From the NCBI RefSeq assembly GCF_000003605.2, contig NW_003153752.1, forward strand, positions 125,548 to 165,207: a stretch of 39,660 nt of DNA, written 5' to 3'. Under the pieces are notes generated by a model. The model was not told the DNA's origin and ran no database searches. It saw only the letters and a program-made list of their open reading frames with translations. Position numbers and translations under genes: made by a program. Shown one piece after another: positions 35,901 to 39,660 of the stretch (its first letter is position 1; every line of letters begins with the position of its first letter). This DNA comes from Saccoglossus kowalevskii. Lineage: Eukaryota; Hemichordata; Enteropneusta; Harrimaniidae.

Positions 35901-38900
35901 TGAGAGAGGTCTACCCAAGGTACATATACACCAAGTATCAAAGCATTCAGGCTTGTAGTTTTCAAGAAGAAGTCGAAAAAGTAAAACATTGACACGGACG
36001 ATGACGACAAGCAATCACTCATATGATAAGCTCCGCTCAACAAAGTCGACAGCGGAGCTAAAAAAGTACAGAAAAATTTGGGCAAGAAAATATGGTGGTG
36101 AAAAGGTTGAGTATCATGAAGAAGCCTACCTACATTCCTGCCAGTAGCCACCATGGATGAATAGGACAACTGGTGCATCTGTAAAAACAATAGTCATATT
36201 AGAAAACACCCTGTGCTTGTACACTAACGATATCAGAATAAAGTTTTACTTGACATAATTCTAATATTCTGTTATTGATACATGTACTGTCACAGAAATA
36301 GTCATTCATTCAAAAATCTCAAATTATATATTAGCTATTTTAGTAACTGAAAATAATAAAGAAAACTTTGATGAAATGTACCAATTAATATGTAATGGTG
36401 ATATTATTTATGAGTGTTACCAACACTACATATCACAGAGGATTAAAGGATGTATGTCAGGCAATGGATGCCCTCAACTGGTACATGTAATCATGTCTTT
36501 GTTTTGAACCAGATAAAATGTGCTGATATCCACTGAGATATGCAGATTTATCCAACAGCACTGAATCAGAGCATAACAATGATTAACTCAATTTGAATTC
36601 CAATATATTATTCTCCACTATTTCAACTGACACAATATATCATTTGACCCACATAAATCAATCAAGTGTACTAATCAAGTGCATGCACTGTGTTCATGTG
36701 GCAACTATATGCAAATCTGGTACTGCAAAACCATTCTCGTCCATCATAGTATCCTTTCCACTGAACATTCCAAAAATACACAGACAAGGCCTGTATTTGA
36801 GATTTATAATGTGAATATTTGTGTCTGAGTAAATGTTATAAAAGCGAAGGACCAAAAGATGAGTTTCAAGTTATAGCGCCAACAGTTGGTTTCCATGAGA
36901 GAATGGGAGGGGGTGATTTCTAGCTCACACAATTCATCTGTTGGTGTTCCTGGTTCCCGACATTCTGATGAACTATCAACAAGCATTTACGTGGTGAAAT
37001 CAACCCCTACTATGCAGACAAAATTGGAACAATTTTACAACAGCTAACTTTCATATGATAAGATTTAGTTGGTGCAAAGAAGCCAGGATTTTATGACAAT
37101 GTTCAAAACTCACGATGTCATATATGTGTATGTGGCAGAATTTAGAAAACAAAATTACCACTTCTCTGCCACAAATATATAAGCACAAGCAAATCTTGTG
37201 ATGTTCTATGTATTCGCTAAGGCTAATGAAAATGTGTCCAAACCTGCTTTTTTTTAAACTGTGTTTTTTTAAAACTACCACTACCATAATAACTAAACTG
37301 GTTTTTAACATAATTAGTTTTGAAAGATGGTCAGGTTTTAGAATACAAAATTAGTTCACAATCTATGCTTGTCAAACTTTCAAAGTATAAAACAGTGAAT
37401 AAAAAAACACAAAAATGTATAGAGGACATACACCATTTGTTGTCAGAAAAGCAAAATTTCTATTCAAGATGAAAAATCTGAGAGATTACATTTTGGAGAA
37501 TTAAAAAAGCACAATTCTCTAATTAGTCAGAATTTTCGAAGCCAATAAATTACAAAAATCTGCCAAATAATACGTTGTTGACTTTTGAAGGGGGTGAATT
37601 TCAGTATATGAATGAATGGTTATGTTTTAATTCAAATCTAGTATTACTAAACCCACCTGTTGCAGCTTTATTTGGTTTGTAAATATCTACACAACATTTA
37701 GTATCTCCTTCTGTGAAATAGACGATGTCCAATTCTTTCTCTACGGTCGGTGATAATAGTAGTTCCTCTCTTGCTGGAAACAGAATCAATAATTATATTA
37801 ACATAATTCTTGATATTGTATAAGTGGGTGTGAAAATCCAAAGTAATTAACATAGTTAAACTACACATGGCTTGCCCTGTATATGTAAAAGTGAGCACAG
37901 GGTGGGGATATTATTATATAAGTAGGGCAGATCACAGCATAAGATGGGAAGATGACTACTAAGGGTACGGAAGATCCCAGTATCGAGTAGGAAGTTTGAC
38001 TATGTATACAGATTAACAATATTTATAAGTTTGATAGTAATCAGCTAATTAGAATCTAGAAAAAAAAATTTGGAAGTTACAGTAGTCATAATGACTCTTT
38101 AAAGAAACAATTTAAGGGTGTAATATAGAGAGTGCACTATGTACAGCAACACATAAACAACTAAACTTAAAAATTACCCATATATATAAGTTTGACAGTG
38201 ATAAGCTAAATATTTAAGTACTGTAGAATACTTTATTTTTGCTTGGAATTTATTTTCGCTATTTTCGCTGAAGGGATGATTCCGTGAAAATAAAATCCAT
38301 TGAATATACTTTTTTTCCTATATTTCACATTAAACTCATGAAAAATCAGTGAAAATAAATTCCAAGCAAAACGCCCAAAAAGCCTTTTCAGCGAAAATTA
38401 ATTCCAGTGAAAATAAAGTATTCCACAGTAATACATGTAACCCCCCCCCCCCTCCCCACCGAAGACGATATACCACGAGATATTGCACAATTCACGACAT
38501 ATATGCACGGGCCGCAGGCAAGTGCACATATGGAGTGAATTGTGCAATATTGAGTGGTATACCCAACTTCGGCATGGGGTTATTGCTATTATATTATACC
38601 GTACCAGTATATTGACAATTCGGAAAAACTAGTAAAAAAGAGTTTACTTTCATTGATTATAAGATTATGATTATGGCATGACACAAATAATTATTATATG
38701 AATGCACACAAAAAATGCACAGGCAACACAGTTCAAATTAACTTCTTTTATTCCACAGTGAATAGAACAGCTTAAACACACAAATTAGCATAACAACAGA
38801 TGACCTTTCACTGACTATGTCAACGCCATTTGGAATACAGGGTCATGGTACACTTTGGATCAACAAAACAACACATTATCCACGTTTTCATTCCGGTTTT

Positions 38901-39422
38901 TGTACAAATTGAACTGTAATTGCCCATTAAAATAACAGTTGCTCTCTCCCACACTAGTAAAATGAGTGGTAGTAATTTTGAGCTATTGCAAATAAATAAA
39001 CTCCACATAAACTACCAAAGTTCAATATTCATGAAAAAAATTGATATGCATATATACACGCACGCACACGCACACACACACATACCTTCATGTCGCATCA
39101 TCATTGTGACGACACACATTGGATTAACTTTTAATATAGTTGAATTAACTTTTAATATACCGGTAGTTGCGATATGAACTCGATTAAAACGCGTTCCTAT
39201 ATAGGGTTGTGTTTTAATTGGAGTTTAATTAAACTCAATTACAATGCAATTCAACGTAGAATTACATTTTAATTAAGTTTAATTAAATAAAAGTTGAATA
39301 TCCTGTTATATCATATTCTTTACCTCCTTACCTTTGGATACAGAAGTCACAAAATCTTCCACAACTTCATCTTGCTTCATACGAACTACCCATCTGCTTG
39401 GGGTAAACATATAATCCAAATC
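29913..39422 (-). CDS. AFMID: Kynurenine formamidase (arylformamidase), 5'-partial, ten exons in window
   Basis: This enzyme hydrolyses N-formyl-L-kynurenine to kynurenine and formate in tryptophan catabolism, normally in the cytosol. I assembled it by eye from exons (high to low coordinate) 39332-39422, 37657-37773, 36130-36178, 35197-35282, 34822-34894, 33290-33390, 32901-32979, 31771-31906, 30440-30544 and 29913-29942. All introns are GT-AG and every phase matches, giving 867 nt, 288 residues plus stop; the human protein is about 300 residues. Recognisable pieces in order are FTPSRWVVR, the oxyanion motif HGGYWQ, GHSAG (nucleophile Ser codon 33366-33368), LLVSGVFDLQPI, VGEHDSPSF (Asp codon 31810-31812) and DKDHY (His codon 30488-30490). 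The alpha/beta-hydrolase triad is therefore intact. Exon 1, with the initiator Met, should lie beyond 39660. Introns hold many repeats. The gene converges on the TRAF-like gene. Family assignment is strong; exact boundaries are inferred. Confidence 0.93.
30440..30544 (-). CDS. AFMID: AFMID exon with catalytic histidine (DKDHY)
   Basis: 105 nt, exactly 35 codons, between TTTTAG and donor ACACAG/GTAAGA. It encodes LLKDVGFDIKFKEVEDKDHY followed by NVVHDLVYDNYSLTQ. This aligns with the family's 'DVDHF.IVE.L...D..LTQ' region. His codon 30488-30490 would complete the triad; Tyr replaces the more usual Phe after it. Confidence 0.9.
30820..31312 (-). repeat. Tandem 140-bp repeat element
   Basis: AAGCATGCATAAGATACCAC starts at 30966 and 31106, and ATCTTTGATCTGA recurs at 30879 and 31019. 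On the minus strand the units contain AAGATGGCCGACT, shared with sub-repeats of the element at 4279-5085, and are preceded by TCTGTCCGTCC near 31270. That suggests a relative of the same non-autonomous family. It lies in the AFMID intron between exons 30544 and 31771. Confidence 0.65.
31771..31906 (-). CDS. AFMID: AFMID exon with catalytic aspartate (GEHDSP)
   Basis: 136 nt between CACTACAG and donor GCAAAG/GTTGGT. It encodes AEAIRLSPLCHIKEAC then KVIVSVGEHDSPSF and QSREYAK. The Asp of GEHDSP is the triad acid (codon 31810-31812). The donor GTTGGT is weaker than the other donors, but frame and family match on both sides. Phase 2 in, phase 0 out. Confidence 0.92.
32124..32212. repeat. 27-bp tandem repeat, about 3.3 copies
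   Basis: GCAAAATATGAAATGCAC and variants start at 32124, 32151, 32178 and 32205. It is intronic in AFMID. Confidence 0.9.
32641..32765 (-). other. Open block in AFMID intron, unassigned
   Basis: The minus strand reads DIVESLYRNLQELCLDTLPV then VFDVVGVDPHSWPTFVI without stop. It is not part of the AFMID family, and the flanking exons join in phase without it. It is likely repeat-derived or chance. Confidence 0.3.
32901..32979 (-). CDS. AFMID: AFMID exon encoding LLVSGVFDLQPI
   Basis: 79 nt between TATACAG and donor GATGA/GTAAGT. It encodes GLLLVSGVFDLQPIVKTYVN then EPLNLDE. 'L.SG.FDL.P' is a conserved block of animal AFMID proteins. Phase 1 in, phase 2 out. Confidence 0.94.
33290..33390 (-). 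CDS. AFMID: AFMID exon with catalytic serine (GHSAG)
   Basis: 101 nt between GTTATAG and donor TAAAG/GTTAGT. It encodes GIYVCGHSAGGQLAAMLLTV, then DWTQYDLLQNIIK. GHSAG is the nucleophile elbow; the Ser codon is at 33366-33368. Phase 2 in, phase 1 out. Confidence 0.95.
34090..34270. repeat. GC-richer block with SINE-like features in an AFMID intron
   Basis: Contains a CACCGG...CCGGTG hairpin and TGGTACAGTGG (34168-34178), which fits the pol III A-box consensus. A weak GTTC occurs 34 bp later, not a full B box. Composition contrasts with the AT-rich intron. A tRNA-derived SINE is possible but unproven. Confidence 0.3.
34822..34894 (-). CDS. AFMID: AFMID exon: helix leading to the nucleophile elbow
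   Basis: 73 nt between TTATCAG and donor ACTAG/GTAATT. It encodes GSVSQMVEEVKHSVMFIANK then FPDT. This corresponds to the 'L..M...V..SV.F....' helix found before GHSAG in the family. Phase 1 in, phase 2 out. Confidence 0.92.
35197..35282 (-). CDS. AFMID: AFMID exon: helix and central strand before the nucleophile elbow
   Basis: 86 nt between TATTACAG and donor CAGAAG/GTAAAA. It encodes SKIHGAFPARSLIKNGIIT and AVGYTIAPEG, matching the family's 'F...PL...G..V....Y.IAP.G'. Phase 2 in, phase 1 out. Confidence 0.92.
35590..36060 (-). mobile_element. Second copy of the 157-bp-core element, in an AFMID intron
   Basis: Reading the minus strand from 36060: hairpin AGCTCCGCT/AGCGGAGCT (36029-36059, perfect 9-bp stem), a GTCGTC remnant, the lead-in TCAATGTTTTACTTTTTC, then about 2.5 units with ACCTCTCTCAG and AGTGATATTTTCGACTT before truncation at about 35590. 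It lies 92 bp from the HGGYW exon without disrupting it. Confidence 0.82.
36130..36178 (-). CDS. AFMID: AFMID micro-exon with oxyanion-hole HGGYW motif
   Basis: A 49-nt exon after TTTTACAG and before donor TGTAG/GTAGGC. It encodes DAPVVLFIHGGYWQEC. HGGYW is the oxyanion-hole signature of kynurenine formamidases and related hormone-sensitive-lipase-type hydrolases. Phases 1 in and 2 out agree with the neighbours. Confidence 0.93.
37657..37773 (-). CDS. AFMID: AFMID exon encoding the ELDIVYF / VDIYKP strand region
   Basis: 117 nt between TTTCCAG and donor ACAG/GTGGGT. It encodes KELDIVYFTEGDTKCCVDI and YKPNKAA, matching the family's 'L.V.YG.G....DIY.P' beta-strand region just before the oxyanion loop. 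The incoming phase 1 and outgoing phase 1 agree with both neighbours. Confidence 0.92.
38221..38428. mobile_element. 208-bp MITE with long TIRs and TA target duplication
   Basis: The left end CTGTAGAATACTTTATTTT and the reverse complement of the right end CTGTGGAATACTTTATTTT match for about 40 bp with few mismatches, continuing through GGAATT.ATTTTCGCT. TA flanks both ends (38219-38220, 38429-38430), as for Tc1/mariner-type elements. It has no coding capacity and sits in an AFMID intron. Confidence 0.82.
38455..38592. mobile_element. Foldback (palindromic) element, copy 2, in an AFMID intron
   Basis: The left arm from 38469 (TATACCACGAGATATTGCAC) pairs with the right arm ending at 38561 (GTGCAATATTGAGTGGTATA). 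The palindrome continues inward through ATTCAC/GTGAAT and TGCAC/GTGCA to a loop GGGCCGCAGGCAA. CCGAAG (38459) and CTTCGG (38569) extend it outward. The arms are better preserved than in copy 1. A C-run lies just upstream (38441-38451). Confidence 0.82.
39056..39082. repeat. CA/CG microsatellite
   Basis: Alternating CACGCACACGCACACACACACA, intronic in AFMID. Confidence 0.9.
39332..39422 (-). CDS. AFMID: AFMID exon with PSRWVVR motif (first in window)
   Basis: The exon is entered through ...ACTAG and left by CCAAAG/GTAAGG. It encodes DLDYMFTPSRWVVR followed by an acidic helix ending TSVSK. The N-terminal xYxPSRWVVR block is typical of animal kynurenine formamidases. It starts in phase 0 and ends in phase 1. 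The family normally has roughly 15-25 residues before this point, so an upstream exon outside the window is expected. Confidence 0.9.
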
Positions 39423-39660
39423 CTAGTAGGATAAAAACAAAAACAAAAAAAACTTATAAAACAATTTTAAAAAAAAAAATAATTTACTCAATTATACATT
39501 ATTTTTGTAATTTAGTATTAATAGGGATTTACTCACTGATTTAGTAACAGTACAATGTATAAAATATGGGAAAACTGTCATATGCAAGAACAAGTTCTAT
39601 AAGTTACAAGTAACCTGTAGAAGCTGTGTGGGTAATATTTTTATATTGATTTTTGTTGCA
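39423..39660 (-). other. AFMID intron running off the window
   Basis: AT-rich, with no PSRWVVR-upstream coding segment or initiator context recognised. Exon 1 is expected further right. Confidence 0.6.

Noticed and set aside
1..39660. CRISPR array, bacterial operon or viral insertion as the hidden system
   Set aside because: Tandem repeats lack the short-repeat/unique-spacer pattern; genes are spliced animal genes; no viral hallmark protein was recognised.

Overview
The window looks like nuclear DNA from an invertebrate animal. It is AT-rich and gene-poor, has spliced genes with GT-AG introns, and is loaded with LINE, MITE and tandem-repeat material plus a run of Ns from a scaffold gap. The repeat style (about 157-bp tandem cores inside mobile elements, Helitron-like ends, Tx1-like LINEs) fits a marine invertebrate such as a mollusc, hemichordate or amphioxus. 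The species cannot be fixed from sequence alone. No prokaryotic operon, CRISPR array or phage was seen.

Only two real host genes can be supported, and they are convergent. On the minus strand, ten coding exons between 39422 and 29913 spell nearly all of a kynurenine formamidase (AFMID-type arylformamidase, tryptophan to kynurenine pathway); the first exon lies beyond the right edge. The exon phases all agree, and the oxyanion HGGYW motif, GHSAG serine, Asp and His are present. On the plus strand, 27664-29032 encodes the C-terminal coiled coil and complete MATH (TRAF-C) domain of a TRAF-like signalling adaptor in two or more exons, with a possible frameshift in the coiled-coil part and no RING or zinc fingers in view.

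Layout: 1-2000, low-complexity and AT-rich DNA; 1967-3385, a mobile element with eight roughly 157-bp tandem units; 3440-4110 and 7420-7875, a duplicated block; 4279-5085, a Helitron-like non-autonomous element; 5270-5800, a dispersed repeat whose second copy is split between 9741-9785 and 11036-11480 by an insertion that contains a duplicated segment and the N gap; 11500-20000, mostly featureless AT-rich DNA with a 390-bp tandem duplication near 14.2-14.85 kb; about 21280-24960, a broken minus-strand Tx1/L1-like LINE with a MITE inserted in its reverse transcriptase; 24910-27420, an array of roughly 0.9-kb units whose repeated edge lies inside that LINE's endonuclease; then the TRAF-like gene, and AFMID with introns full of repeats (140-bp tandem unit, 27-bp tandem unit, second 157-bp-core element, TA-flanked MITE, foldback element).

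The most informative observations concern genome dynamics: the LINE/array junction, the precise MITE insertion with a 7-bp target duplication, the foldback family present in introns of both genes, and the frame-preserving duplicated block. I found no convincing undescribed biochemical system.
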